A stretch of DNA of 64,000 nt, taken from the NCBI GenBank assembly GCA_021229015.1, contig CM037792.1, positions 2,973,933 to 3,037,932 of the forward strand, written 5' to 3'. Source of the DNA: Solen grandis. Lineage: Eukaryota > Mollusca > Bivalvia > Adapedonta > Solenidae. Below, piece by piece: positions 1 to 11,074 of this stretch. The notes below the pieces were generated by a model. It searched no databases. It worked only from the letters and a program-made list of their open reading frames with translations, and had not been told where the DNA came from. Positions within the stretch are counted from its first letter, which is position 1. The number at the start of each line of letters is the position of its first letter. The position numbers and the translations under genes are program-made.

Positions 1-250
1 TATGACGCATACGTAGATTCTCCCGTCCTTGCGACGTAGTCTACCAATGGGGTCCCGTATCGACTGCGACCACCCAGATTACATAACTAAATGCTACTAG
101 TCCACCGTAGACACCCTGTCGTCCATATGACGCATGCGTAGATTCTCCCGTCCTTGTGACGTAGTCTACCAATGGGGTCCCGTAACGACTGTAACCTTCC
201 GGCTTACATAGGCTCCATGCCCCAACTAAATACGGCTACAAACAATAAAT
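1..250. repeat. 125-bp tandem repeat, about two copies, cut by window edge
   Basis: The segment starting at base 1 (tatgacgcatacgtagattc) recurs at base 126 (tatgacgcatgcgtagattc) and both run into caatggggtcccgta. The period is 125 bp, with a few substitutions. The array probably continues left of the window. The period is not a multiple of three, so no repeated protein frame is maintained, although one minus-strand frame stays open across most of it. Confidence 0.8.
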
Positions 251-1480
251 AGCTCTAATTTACTTATAACACCAAATATAAAGTGCAGACACTGTATTAC
301 TTCATAATACTACTTTCATACCAAATAACAAATCTCTAGTATTACATACGTGCATTTTATACCATACAACAATATTATGGTTTTACATAAGTGCATTAAC
401 GTAGAGAACTGCCCTTGTTGTTCGCAATTATATACCAAACAGATATTCCATGCATCTCCACATTTCATAATTACATCAGTGCATTAAAAACAGAGAACCG
501 TCCTCGTTAGCAATTATTTACCAGACAGATATTCCATACAACTCCACGTTTCTTAATTCCAAAACAAATACTGTTGGACAAATACTTCCCTGTATATTAA
601 AGTAATATCAAATTTAAGGACATACCTATAAACTAACATAATTATTCTCAAAATTACATCAAATATACATAATAATGCAGAGCTATGTACTTAGATTCCT
701 TGGCCTATAGAACCAAAACTTCGAAACTACCAAAAATTAAATACGATTGTACACTTGTTTCCCTGAGAAGAAACAATACAACAATCTACAAAATAAATGT
801 TTAAAATAAAATCTAAGTTTCATATCTACCTGCAAAATGAAATACAAAATATATTTTACTCACATAAGCTCCGTAATGTAATTTGGTCAGAATACTCTAG
901 ACTGGACCAGGTATCCTCCGTAGCTCCCATCGATATCTGACACTGAGGCTCCATACAAATCAGCTTATATACTAAAAAACCCCGATTTACTCTTAAAAAA
1001 CAAATACCACGTGAATCGTGCAATAAATTGTAAATCGCTGAATCCCGTGCATCCCGAGAAACACTGACAACACTGAGGTATACAGATAAAAAGGGTCTAT
1101 ATAAAGAAACTAAACTTCTAAACCTTAAACATCTCTCTTAATACACTTAAAACTTATATAACTATTTCAAACCCTAATCATATCTCATTCTGAACAAAGT
1201 AATAAAAGAAACCTGTGATAAACTTTATATAACCAAAATCGGTTAACACAGTTCCACTCTGGCCTACGTGACAAATACAACGTACTCTAAATCTACACTT
1301 ATTTTCAGGCCACGTCAACATTATTTTGTGACAATAACTTGTGTTGTTGTGCGTCCACAATTTCAATAATCTTCTCCTATGAAACTACCAAATAGAGTTT
1401 CATCAAATTTTACCGAAATGATACTTATATAGCCAAATGCAAATTCCTATATTTTTTTTCAATTCCATGAAAAACTTTGG
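251..1480. other. AT-rich intergenic stretch with weak degenerate repeats
   Basis: Positions 380-450 and 480-545 resemble each other (acataagtgcattaacgtag / acatcagtgcattaaaaaca, then cagatattccat), an eroded ~110-bp duplication. Nothing else here supports a gene; ORFs are short and of low-complexity composition. Confidence 0.5.
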
Positions 1481-1489
1481 TTGCCAAGG

Positions 1490-1925
1490 CCACTTCTTTT
1501 CCAAAACTAGTCCACTGATTTTCACCATATTTAATTAAAATGATACTTATGTTAGCCTTAGGCTAATTCCTAATTTTTCTTTGGTGGCCATGGCAACCAG
1601 AAAAAATAATTTCAAAATGCGTTTTCTCAGAAACATATAGACCTACAGATTTGATATTTGGTCCATAGCATCAGTTTCTGGTGCTTCAACACTATCAACA
1701 AATATATGCACCAGGGTTTACATGAGGACACTCCCGGGACCACAGCCAGATTTTTTATGGAACTATATGAGGAAAACAAAAAAATCTTTCTTACTCCATT
1801 GGTTGGTTCATGAAGAACTTTCGTTGACATGGCAACTAGAATGTATAACTTTAAAATTCCTTCTCTTAGAAACATACAGACCTACAGCTTTGATATTTGG
1901 TATATAGTATCCTCTCGTGGTTCCA
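1490..1925. repeat. Diverged direct repeat pair, ~240 bp apart
   Basis: Two blocks share the phrase agaaacata[t/c]agacctaca followed by tttgatatttggt (about 1630 and 1869), each preceded by a ggcaac-containing stretch. This looks like an old tandem or dispersed repeat. No coding function is evident. Confidence 0.5.
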
Positions 1926-1960
1926 GCCTTTCTAAAACAAACCAAATTCAGTTGAGCGAT

Positions 1961-2617
1961 TTAGGGCCATCTTTGCCCACTTGTTATAGGCTTTCCGTGT
2001 TTCTTCCAGTTGGTGTTCTGTTTGATTAACTTACGTTTATGACCTTTAATTGGGTCACAATCCTCACTTCTGAAATTATGAAATTTAAGGGAAGTAGGTC
2101 TTGTCACTTTGTCCACCATTTGTATCTTCGCAAGGAGATTTAGTGTCGTGGTTCTCAACAAATGTGTCACTCTTTTGATAAGTGGCACTCACATATGACA
2201 TATCAAGTCTTTGTGCAAAGTGAATTTCACTATTCAGAGTTTCTTGATCACCTTAAGCTAATGGACTTTCATCCAAGCTGGAATCAAAGAAATCATTTAC
2301 ATGCAATCCTCCTTCTCAAAAATTGCTGTGTATTTGTCAATAACAGTTGACTGATTAAACATGTCATCTCTTCTGTCTTTGTGTTGTCTGCTTCCGTCAA
2401 CAGAATCAAAGCACAAATTGTTGTATAACCCCTCCTGTGTCACAACGGCTTTGTGGTTGTCTGGGTATATATTAGCCATTTCATTTGTTTGATCACATAG
2501 TGCTGTCACGTTCTGGTCCTTCATGATAGACTGGATTAAATCTCCAGACTTGCCTTCCTTTTCTGTAAGATACTCTAGAACTGAATCAGACCAATCTGAC
2601 CAGCTTTCTTGCTCAAT
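1961..2617 (-). pseudogene. Decayed exon of an unrecognised gene
   Basis: On the minus strand an acceptor-like ctttgtag ends at 2618, and an open frame then runs without a stop for 106 codons to 2297. It begins IEQESWSDWSDSVLEYL and has balanced, acidic, protein-like composition. Just beyond the stop a second frame resumes similar composition (DFFDSSLDESPLA, stop, then DQETLNSEIHFAQRL). A third frame follows from 2188 to 1961 (SEDCDPIKGHKRKLIK, basic). The simplest reading is one former coding exon broken by about two frameshifts and at least one stop. I do not recognise the family; no domain motif is clear. It could instead be several unrelated short exons. Confidence 0.45.
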
Positions 2618-2803
2618 CTACAAAGTAAAAACATGAAAAATACATCAGCATTCAATACTTTATATGCATTTTCTATTTGAATTATTTATAACAAACTGAA
2701 TGTTATTATAATGTAGAATTAGAAGTAAAGTTGTTGTGTGAAAATGCAATTTAATTTCATTGATGTTCTTATATTCAATGTGTCAGACTATACTGATAAA
2801 GTC

Positions 2804-3140
2804 CAGTAGGGCTGCAATGGTTCAAATTCGATGCATTGATATTCAGTCTTGTTGGTCTCGATTCGATATTCGATTCCCATGGTGTCGGATACTATTCAAT
2901 ACCGGTTTTGGCCCCTGCAATCATGCGAGGTCAATCATCAAGTTTGAACCAAAAAGTCTGAAGAAATCTAGATATACAAACACCAATAAAACACGCATTT
3001 TGATTGGCTATATCTATCACTGATTATCCAATTAAAACGCCGATTTAGCTAAACGTGTTAGTTGATTAAAGATGGCTGACTTGGCCGACGGTTCTTCGTC
3101 TTTGATATTATTTAGTCCTCCAAGGAAGACAAATTCTGAA
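2804..3140 (+). mobile_element. 5' end of a hAT-like DNA transposon
   Basis: The sequence tagggctgcaatggttcaaa followed by repeated attcgat/gatattcgattc motifs resembles the terminal inverted repeat of animal hAT (ZBED-type) transposons. It is followed at 3072 by a candidate first coding exon. No matching right end (reverse complement with gcagccct) was found downstream, so the element is truncated or rearranged. Family assignment rests on remembered terminus style, not on a search. Confidence 0.4.
3072..3140 (+). CDS. Possible first exon of a BED-finger/hAT-type transposase
   Basis: An ATG in good context (aaagatggctgac) opens 23 codons starting MADLADGSSSLIL and ending SPPRKTNSE, directly followed by gtaggt, a good splice donor, in phase 0. 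First exons of ZBED-like hAT transposases often end in a lysine/arginine-rich stretch just before the BED zinc finger, so the peptide would fit. No BED finger or DDE domain is visible downstream before 6000, so the exon is probably an orphan of a decayed element. It could also be the first exon of an unrelated host gene. Confidence 0.35.
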
Positions 3141-4026
3141 GTAGGTTTCTTATTTAAACCTTCTCCCGTATTGAATATACATATCTACCAACCCTATAAT
3201 TTTTAGCCAAACCACCAGAAACACATTTTTGGGCTGGTTTTCTACAAACCTGGGTACAACTGCAGAAACAGCTGCTGGTTCTTTTGTCTCCCAGCCATGA
3301 TTGTTCCAGGGTGCAATATACTTCGCAGTGTTATGATTCTTTCCATTCTATGCATGTAATTCTTCTCGGACCAGAGTCAAAACACTTAAAAGACAAATGT
3401 TTTTTCTTTCTTGTAACAATTTTCTTTTTTTTCACTTAAAAGCTTAACTCTGAAGTTTCTACACTTTTTTAAATGTGTGACTACCGGTATTTGACTTGTG
3501 TAAAGGGCAGTGCATATGATTATATGTGTTTAACATGTTTATATCTGGAGGGATGAGGATATATAAATATATGCACTAAGCCTAGTTTCACTCTCACCCC
3601 TCGATCTGTTTTTACAATGTTAACCTGCTGATTCATGGGATGATACCTATTTTTTTCTGTTCTCACACTAATGTTTCTGTTTTCAGTCCTGGATTATTGC
3701 GAATTTTGCCCCGCTTTTCTATAAATATTCATTTTTTGTAAGAGATCTACTTTTCTTGCAAATTATATGGTAATTTTGCTACAGTTGGTTGAATTCGAAC
3801 GCTAACGTCAAAATATGACAAGGCAGCTGAATACTATATGTTTTATTTCACATCAACCTCAACGAGATTGTCACAAAGATCATAAAAGCAAGAGGGTTCT
3901 TTGTTTGAGATTTTCTAAAAGTGTTTGGGTCATGTGCCCAAGAAGATCTTAAAGCATTATAGTCGCGTGTCTTTCTCTAGTCATACCTTTTCAGGTAGAA
4001 TATTTTTTTTCCTCCGGTGGTATGTG
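3141..4026. other. AT-rich sequence, nothing recognised
   Basis: No open frame, repeat or RNA structure stands out. It would be intron if the exon at 3072 is real. Confidence 0.4.
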
Positions 4027-4248
4027 TTATCTTTTAATCAAAATATCAAATGACGCATTCCATTCAAGGAAGGTCAATGCTTCCCCATTGAAAAGGGGTG
4101 GTATTGATAGTCTATCAGTAAAAACAGAAATAAGTTTATCCATGAGCACATCTTCGGGATTTGTTTCCAGTATTATTCAAGTTTTATTTTTAAACTCTGA
4201 CACCTGTTCAGATTTTCTAACTTCTTCGACATTCTCCTCAGGCTTATC
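4027..4248 (-). pseudogene. Gag-like fragment (BEL/Pao DUF1759 style), decayed
   Basis: One minus-strand frame reads DKPEENVEEVRKSEQ, one TGA, then ILETNPEDVLMDKL and IPPLFNGEALTFLEW followed by NASFDILIKR and a stop. The pattern 'P-x-F-x-G-(D/E)-x-L-x-(F/Y)-x-x-W-x-x-x-F-(D/E)-x-L-I' is typical of the DUF1759 region in Gag of BEL/Pao-type retrotransposons. The frame has an internal stop and no pol, protease or LTR nearby, so this is a short relic. Assignment is by motif resemblance only. Confidence 0.35.
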
Positions 4249-5972
4249 TTACATTGTGTTTTTATTTCACTATTTTATAACTTCGTAGGGTCTTCTTCCA
4301 AGGATGGAACGGCGTTTTTGTAGTTTCTCCCATCACACAGGAACAAGTTTTACTGTGGCGGGCCTCGGTTCGAATAAAGTTTTTAACGGGTTGATAGTTG
4401 TTTATTATTTTTATTCTTTCCCCTTCACAACCATAAAACTCGTTACCCTTGACCAAGGTGTCAGTATTTAGTATTTTATTATCGTTCGTTTGTTACACTT
4501 GGTTAGAAAATGACGTTCTCTTCATGTACCGAGACTTGAAAGTTTAAACTGCGGAACCCAGCTTGGAAAATGCAACAGGTATACAATAAAAAGTATTTTA
4601 GCCAAAATTTGAATGCTAAAAAAACTACACATATATGAAACAGTAATTAAAAAACATGTCTTTAAACATTCCACAAAATAACCAAACAAACAAAAAATAC
4701 ATGTATATCTATTTTTTTTTTCTATCAAGGGAAATAACCCTGCCCTAAAGTGTACAAGTTATTACAAGGGTCTCCCTTTGACCATAAAGTCCATAAAATC
4801 GAGCACTGACATTTACATTCAGTTAAAGTAATCTTATTAGGATAAAGAATAAATCAGTCAATTTTGTGTGCAAGTAAAGAAATGTGTTAAAGCACAACTG
4901 AGCGCAAAACAGAGAATTTACATAAAAACACAAGGGCGTATGTGACAGTTTGCTACATTTTCTATATAGACAAGGAAAATTTAAACTGTTCAAATTTTTT
5001 TATAAACTTTGCATGATTATTTTAATTCTGTAATTGTTTTATTTAACCTTCATACAGTCATTTTTAACAAACTACTATATTTAACTTACCAGATGTTACT
5101 GAAAAGCATTTTCAATATTTCTACATAAGGTAAACGGTTAAGCTGTCTTATGTAGCTTTGTTCCACCAGATTGTTTTCCTTCACACCTTTTCTTAGTCCT
5201 ATAAGTCATAGCATATCGATTTTACGATTTTGACATTTACTTGGTACGCTATGTCTTATGGCTCGCCGTATAATTGATGTACAAACTCCGCGTGAATTCT
5301 AACGCGCTATACATTTTCATTCATCATAAGCATAAAATCGGTAATTCACTATGAAAACACATTGAACCTATAGCAGACATAATAATTTACCATATTAATT
5401 AAGGAAAGTGTCATACCTTGGCATTTAGAGGGTGAAATACTTATCAAAAAACTGCACTTGCCTTTTTTCCGTTTGTATCCTCCATTACCTGCAAAGAACA
5501 CCGAGTATTCCGAATACAGTCAGGGTTAAACTGGGAACACGAATTCGGGGTAGACGAAATTTGTCTTGTAAACTATATCATGATTAAAGTCCAAAATTAA
5601 CATTTCCAATGTTGGAAACATTTTATCGTGAAGTGACGATATGTTAGATAATAATATATCAGTGAATGAGAATTGTCTCGCTCAACATCGTTAATTTGAC
5701 TAAAATTATTTCGTCTCAATAATTTCGGCTATTCCGTATATTTTACATAACACTGATTTACTCAGGAAGATGGTGGACAATTGACATCATCCATTGATGT
5801 GTCAACTATAAATGGATTTTTTGCATTATAATGGTAATATTTCAAACTTTAATGTGATCATTTAATATGTTTTTGTGTTTCTTTTCTATATTTGAGACTT
5901 ACTTTGTCAACAGGCGCGTTATACTTAATTAGTGTTTTGCTACATGGACCTCTATGGGAAACCATAAGACTT
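4249..5972. other. AT-rich sequence with scattered relics
   Basis: A minus-strand frame at 4262-4456 is open for 64 codons but has no recognisable motif. Positions 5211-5262 resemble 6416-6465 (ttacgattttgacatttact), so part of this stretch belongs to the same repeat that surrounds the PHD relic. The remainder shows nothing I can support. Confidence 0.35.
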
Positions 5973-6060
5973 CGCATATCTGGTGAAAGTAAAATGTTAG
6001 AAATAAGTCTTTTGAATGTTAAAGGTGAATTATGATATGTGAAGGCTTATTTATAGGACT
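5973..6060. repeat. Left direct repeat flanking the PHD relic
   Basis: This 88-bp segment (from gcatatctggtgaaag to tttataggact) recurs at 6454-6541 with about 88% identity by eye. The two copies sit in the same orientation on either side of the PHD-finger segment, suggesting local duplication of an exon with its flanks. Confidence 0.6.
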
Positions 6061-6061
6061 A

Positions 6062-6408
6062 ACCTTTTCCGTGACTGTGTTTTTCTGCAGTCGGGGCAAA
6101 CCAGTGTCCCTTGGGTTCAGTTAGTATCCCACACAGCTATAGTGGAACCACTCCAAATTACACTTGGGTTTTTTACATCCAAAAATGTCCCCATGTTTAG
6201 TGTCACGACAGCAACAATACAAACTGGCATCACAGCTACAGTGGAACTACTCCAGTTTACACTTGGGATTTTCACATCCAATCGTGTTCCCATGTTTAGT
6301 GTCACAACAGCAACAATACAAACTGGCATCATTCACTCTTAGATTAATATCCTTTGGTTTCGTGAAGTTCTTTCGAACAAGGTCTGGTAAGATTACTGGT
6401 CCTATAAA
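6062..6408 (-). pseudogene. PHD zinc-finger relic with an internal 99-bp duplication
   Basis: On the minus strand the frame from 6408 reads GPVILPDLVRKNF, then DASLYCCCCDTKHG and GCENPKCKLE, a stop, then a second copy DASLYCCCRDTKHG, GCKKPKCNLEWFHYSC and VGY. A frameshift later the expected last pair appears as CPDCRK. Cys-x-Cys, Gly-Cys...Cys, Trp-Phe-His-x-x-Cys-Val-Gly and Cys-Pro-x-Cys in this order is the Cys4-His-Cys3 signature of PHD fingers (closest in style to ING-type fingers). The unit DASLY...CSC is repeated once with an exact 99-bp, 33-codon period. The internal TAG and the frameshift make a working protein unlikely. It may derive from a transposon-encoded PHD protein, common in marine invertebrates, or from a host chromatin gene. 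Confidence 0.65.
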
Positions 6409-6453
6409 TTAGCCGTAGCGTATCGACTTTACGATTTTGACATTTACTTGGTT

Positions 6454-6541
6454 AGCATATCTGTTGAAAGTAAAAATGTTAAAAATCAGTCTGTTGAAGT
6501 TAAAGGTGAATTATGATATGCGAAGGCTCATTTATAGGACT
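6454..6541. repeat. Right direct repeat flanking the PHD relic
   Basis: Second copy of the 88-bp repeat at 5973-6060, same orientation, with small substitutions. Confidence 0.6.
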
Positions 6542-6669
6542 AGTAAGATTACCAGCTTGAAAATGAGTTCTGATTTTCACATACCATATAATAATATATT
6601 TCTTCAGTGTAACATTCTTTCTCAGTCCAAAACACAAAGAAGGCACGCTCCACCCAACACACACTCCTA

Positions 6670-7390
6670 AATGTGTCTTGGCTTAAAAATAATAGGCGTG
6701 TGATTTTGACAACTTGAGACTGTCATTCTCTTCCTTTTGTAATCAAAAGGTAAAAAAAAAAAAAAAAAATCTGTCGCTACACTTAGGACTTCAGTCCTTT
6801 TAAAAAAGGTTATTTCCCCTTAACTACACATTTTCCACAGCAGTCACGAGTAACAAGAGCATCAGGAAATGCTCCAATATGTGAATGTTTCGTTGAAAAC
6901 ACGTGTCCACACGGTCTGGTTTGGAAATTCACATGCTTTCCACTGAAATCCTCAGTTAAGGCATCCAGTGCCTTTTTTCATGAGCTTGAGCATTTTCCAT
7001 GGGTTTCAGGTGAGCACTAGTCTACGGTCAAACGACCGGGATAGTTGTTTGTTTGTTGACAGGTGTTAAAGATAAAAAAATACACCACTGTACTTGTTCC
7101 AGCATACTCGATAATTAGCAATGTGCAAAAATGTCCGATGGTAAAATAACATTGTCGCTCAAAAAATTTGATTTTGTACATCATATAACTTGCTGGAACT
7201 TTATTTATGTGGTCGCAAGTAGCATAATAATAAAAATATCGTTTCGTACAGGTGGTCGCATGTACGATGTTGTCTAAGAGGTATATTGGCAGCGGGAAAT
7301 TTTTTGTCTTCTCTGTCCAAAATATTACTATGTTCTAATATTATTTTATAAATACCAATTTTACTATAATTTAAAAACAAATTCCTTCTG
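6670..7390. other. AT-rich sequence with an 18-A run
   Basis: An A run lies at 6752-6769. No flanking target-site duplication is clear, so I do not call a retroelement. The last 30 bases before 7395 are pyrimidine-rich and serve as the acceptor tract of the next feature. Confidence 0.4.
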
Positions 7391-7394
7391 TTAG

Positions 7395-7468
7395 ATGCTC
7401 TTCATGGGAAGGGAATGGATATTACAAATGAAGTCAACGAAAGAAACAAATGTAAGTATTGTAAATAG
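7395..7468 (+). CDS. Possible terminal exon of an unrecognised gene
   Basis: A good acceptor (attccttctgttag) precedes an open frame that, joined in phase 1, reads ALHGKGMDITNEVNERNK, then CKYCK and a TAG at 7466-7468. Overlapping AATAAA signals follow at 7514-7523, a sensible 3' UTR length. An alternative is an internal 57-bp exon ending at 7451, because atgtaagt there is also a strong donor. The peptide has no known motif. No upstream exon that would join it could be identified, so this remains a candidate. Confidence 0.3.
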
Positions 7469-7589
7469 CTAACCATAACTAATGATTTTCTGTTATGTAA
7501 ATATGTCTCCAACAATAAATAAAATTTGGATTGAATCAAAAACCGACTACATAATTTCGTGTGTAATATGCTCTATGTACATGTATAAA

Positions 7590-8170
7590 TGATAATTATT
7601 ATATAGATTATGATGAGTATGTATAGATGATAATAATGAATTGGTATAGATACTAATGAATAAATTGGTGACGAATATATTTAGATGGTGATTAATATAT
7701 ATAGATAATGATGAATATGTTTAGATGATGATAAATATGTTTATATGATGATAAATGTGTATATGATGATGATGATGATGAATATGTTTATATGATGATG
7801 AATATATATAGATAATGATGATGATGATGATGATGAATATGTTTATATGATGATGAATATATATAGATAATGATGACTATGTTTAGATGATGATAAATAT
7901 GTTTAGATTATGTTAAATGTGTATAGATGATGATAAATATGTTTATATGATGATAAATGTGTGTATATGATGATGATGATGAATATGTTTAAATGATGAT
8001 AAATGTGTATAGATGATGTTGAATATGTTTATATGATGATGAATATGTTTATATGATGATAATTGCTTATAGATGATGATGAATATGTTTAGATGATGAT
8101 GAATATTTGTAGATAGTGATTTCTTTATAGATGGTAACGAGTATTTATTGATGACTAAGCATATGTACAG
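7590..8170. repeat. Degenerate GATGAT minisatellite
   Basis: Imperfect repeats of phrases such as atgatgataaatatgttta and pure (GATGAT)n runs fill this stretch, with units of roughly 20-25 bp and higher-order repeats near 75 bp (7765-7860). ORFs predicted here are by-products of the repeat. Confidence 0.85.
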
Positions 8171-8404
8171 GATGGGCATGTATGTGAAGATGTGTATTTT
8201 CTACTATCATGTATACGTGTATTTTCTACTATCATGTATGCTAATTTTGCATATAGATGAGGTCTTATTTATGGCATATGTGTACTTTTTCTCTTGACTG
8301 AGTACATCGTGTACATATATATTCATATATGTAAATACATGTGTATTGTATATATTTACAATTTTAGAGAATTAAACAAAACGTAAATAAACCGATGTCC
8401 ACAT

Positions 8405-8725
8405 ATATGTTTGTTTCCTTACTGGGTTTAACCTCCCAGTTTTTCAGTTATTTGGAGACGATGTCTAGACAAATATAGTGCTATCACACTACTTTACCAC
8501 GCCGTAGCCATGTGGCATGATACCACACCCAGTCCCATTATCCTGACAAGGGGCCAACAGTCTTTGAACTATCCTTATATTCTGAGCGCAAACGAGGGGA
8601 GCTTTACCAGTACCATTTTTTACGAGTTTGGTAATTCACGGTCAAGGATCGAACACACGACCTCCCGCCCCCGAGGCGAATGCTCAAGATTAGCTCTCGC
8701 CCATCCGGGACGGTCCACCTATAAA
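8405..8725 (-). repeat. tRNA-derived SINE, near full length
   Basis: Read on the minus strand, the right end contains a Pol III B-box-like tgtgttcgatcc preceded by a tRNA-like gagagctaatcttgagca segment. The body follows, and the left end has the conserved 3' domain (gtctccaaataactgaaaaa, ggttaaacccagtaa) with an aaacaaaca-type tail. Related copies lie at 14741-14815 and 18064-18340. The architecture (tRNA head, conserved body, short repeat tail) is that of molluscan SINEs. Confidence 0.6.
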
Positions 8726-8756
8726 TGTTTGGTATAATGCCACTTCAGTGTTTTTA

Positions 8757-9633
8757 TTAGCTTACCTGAGCACTTGTGCTCAGGGTGAGCTTTTGTAACC
8801 GCTTTTTGTCCGTCGTGCGGCGTGCGTCGTCCGTCGTCAACAATTGCTTATGAACACTCTAGAGGCAACAGTTTTGGCCCAATCTTCATGAAATTTGGTC
8901 AGGATGTTTGTCTACATGATATCTCGGATGAGTTCGGAAATGGGTCACGTGGATTCAAAAACTAGGTCGCTAGGTCGAAACTTAGAAAATCCTTGTGAAC
9001 ACTCTAGAGGTCACAGTTTTAGCCCAATCTTCATTAGATTTGGCCAGGATGTTTGTCTACATGATATCTCGGATGAGTTCAAAATGGTCCTGGTCAAAAA
9101 CTAGGTCACTAGGTCAAATCTTAGAAAATCCTTGTGAACACTTAGAGGCCACAGTTTCAGCCCAATGTTCATTAGATTTGGTTAGGATGTTTGTCTACAT
9201 GATATCTTTGATGAGTTCAAAAGTGGGTCGCATGGAGTCAAAAACTAGGTCACCAGGTCAAATCTTAGAAAAACCTTGTGAACACTCTACAGGCCACAGT
9301 TTCAGCCTAACCTTAATATAACTTGGTCAGAATGTTTGTTTACATCAAATTTCGGATGAATTTAAAACTGGGCCACATGGGGTCAAAAAGTAGGTCACCA
9401 GGGCATTTAGAAAAATCTTGTGAACACTCTAGGGGCCTACAATTTTATACTAGTCTTCATTACACTTGAGAATGATGACTGCATGAATTCCAAGTTGAGT
9501 ACAAAGTCAGGTAGGATCAAATCTAGGTCACTTAGTTCAATGTTAGAAAAACAATTTATATGCCACATTTTTTGTCATGCCTAACACAGCAATCTTACTC
9601 AGGTGAGTGACACAGGCCATCTTGGCCTCTTGT
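8757..9633 (+). mobile_element. HINE/pearl-like element A1
   Basis: The 5' end TTAGCTTACCTGAGC folds with GTGCTCAGG into a hairpin, followed by a GTCCGTCGTGCGG-type microsatellite. Three to four tandem ~140-bp units then repeat the phrases ctctagaggccacagtttt and ggatgtttgtctacatgata. The 3' end has CTCAGGTGAG, the inverted partner of the family's CTCACCTGAG terminus, then a GGCCATCTTGGCC hairpin and TCTTGTTT. This order matches non-autonomous Helentron-associated elements and bivalve pearl elements. There is no protein-coding capacity. Confidence 0.7.
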
Positions 9634-10148
9634 TTTTCATAACGCATGTACAAATCTTATGTTGATATAGTACCTAAAACACCGAATAAATAATCAAATA
9701 ATTTGTGATTCATGTTTAATAGTGAAGTTTATGTTGTAATATAAAATGGGCAAAATTACACTCTGATAATTCATAGATTTGTATATATGGTCACACTTGA
9801 TAATATTTGTATTCATATTTATTCTTTATATCACGATATAACAAAACAAAATGGTTGTCATCCTTAAGGTCACGTAAGTTAAACATGATACTATATCTCT
9901 CATTACGTGTAATCATATGTCCATATCTTCTTGATTCAATACGAAGTTGATTTTGCGATGGTCTTAAGTAATTCAATACAATTCGGTATACGTATCTAAA
10001 TTGGATTTTATCAAGATAATTTTCAAATTCGAGCAATAACTTTAAATAAAGTGTTTATACATACAGAGAAAAAACGGGTCTTTTGGATATACACATTTTA
10101 CTTTTCAGCTCTAAGACCTGTATTTTGCCCTTTGTCTGTTCTGACATT
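9634..10148. other. AT-rich spacer
   Basis: Apart from the minus-strand frame at 9791-10036 described separately, nothing is recognised. Confidence 0.4.
9791..10036 (-). CDS. Unrecognised 81-codon open frame, possible exon
   Basis: The frame starts at a TTG, so any real start would need an upstream exon; aaag just upstream could be a weak acceptor. The peptide (LEFENYLDKIQFRYVYRI, later ERYSIMFNLRDLKDDNHFV) has balanced charged and hydrophobic residues unlike the low-complexity ORFs around it. No family motif is recognised. In DNA this AT-rich a few frames of this length are expected by chance, so it may not be a gene. Confidence 0.25.
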   Translation of the reverse strand: MLEFENYLDKIQFRYVYRIVLNYLRPSQNQLRIESRRYGHMITRNERYSIMFNLRDLKDDNHFVLLYRDIKNKYEYKYYQV

Positions 10149-10816
10149 AAACAAGAAATATCTTTAAAAAAGATATTCGGCGTAGGATGAAAGAAAAACG
10201 AGATTTCCAGTCTTCTAGAACATTCCGAGGAAAAGCGCGCGAAAGACCGACGCACAACAAATTTAGTACGCTCTAGAAATAGTTCAGTATTTTTTCTATG
10301 AAATATACTTATTTATAGACGGTAATACAAAAAATTATATCTGTAAATAGGCTTGTTCGATATTTGTTCATATCATTATTGCATATGACAATTATGATAT
10401 AAAAGCGTTATTAGTTGTTTTGGTTTTGGCGAATTAATTTTCAATGAGAGCATCTCGGCAGGCTGGAAGAATTCAATATTCATAGTAATTAAGGGGTTTC
10501 ATGTCATAACACGGTGGATTCTTTTTTGTTGTTTTAAATCATTTTCACAAAGTAGCATTCCTCAATTGATGGAAAAGGATTGTATTTAACTTACTGAAAT
10601 CACTTTCATGTTTACATCAAAAAGAAAAGTAATAACACCAAGCTGAATGATATATACAAGCTGCACCCCTTATTTACAGTAATTTTATAGTCCATAACGA
10701 TGCGTTAACCAATAACAGGAGTCCTTTTATTCAGCTTAGAATTATTTACCGCTGTTAGCGTATATTTGATTGGTTTAAGATGCGAGTTGAAATCGAAATT
10801 ATACAGCTACGCCGAA
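10149..10816 (-). mobile_element. HINE-like element G, copy 1
   Basis: On the minus strand it begins TTCGGCGTAGCTG at 10816 and ends with CTACGCCGAA, an ATATCTTT/AAAGATAT hairpin and TTCTTGTT at about 10150. TTCGGCGTAG and CTACGCCGAA form a 10-bp subterminal inverted repeat. It has no tandem core and no coding capacity. The second copy at 24706-25362 is about 96% identical by eye, differing mainly by single-base indels in homopolymers. Confidence 0.6.
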
Positions 10817-10836
10817 AAAATACAAAAAAATAGAGA

Positions 10837-10839
<3 letters not shown>

Positions 10840-10888
<49 letters not shown>
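10840..10888. repeat. (TA)n microsatellite
   Basis: About 24 uninterrupted TA dinucleotides immediately downstream of element G copy 1. Confidence 0.95.
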
Positions 10889-10890
<2 letters not shown>

Positions 10891-11074
10891 ATAAAGATTA
10901 TTTTTTTTCCGCAAATCATTCCATACTGAAGCGCCCTTTATCATACGTTATTTTGTTGTTTGTTTGAGATCTCAACGAGTTATTGTTTTTGCACACAGTT
11001 GTTCTTATAGTTATTCTACTGTTTAAAATCACTTTTCAGATATCAAAACGTTTATCTTTGTGCGTTGTTTTTTT

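Noticed and set aside
7943..8179. 78-codon minus-strand ORF rich in His and Ile
   Set aside because: Translation of the GATGAT minisatellite.
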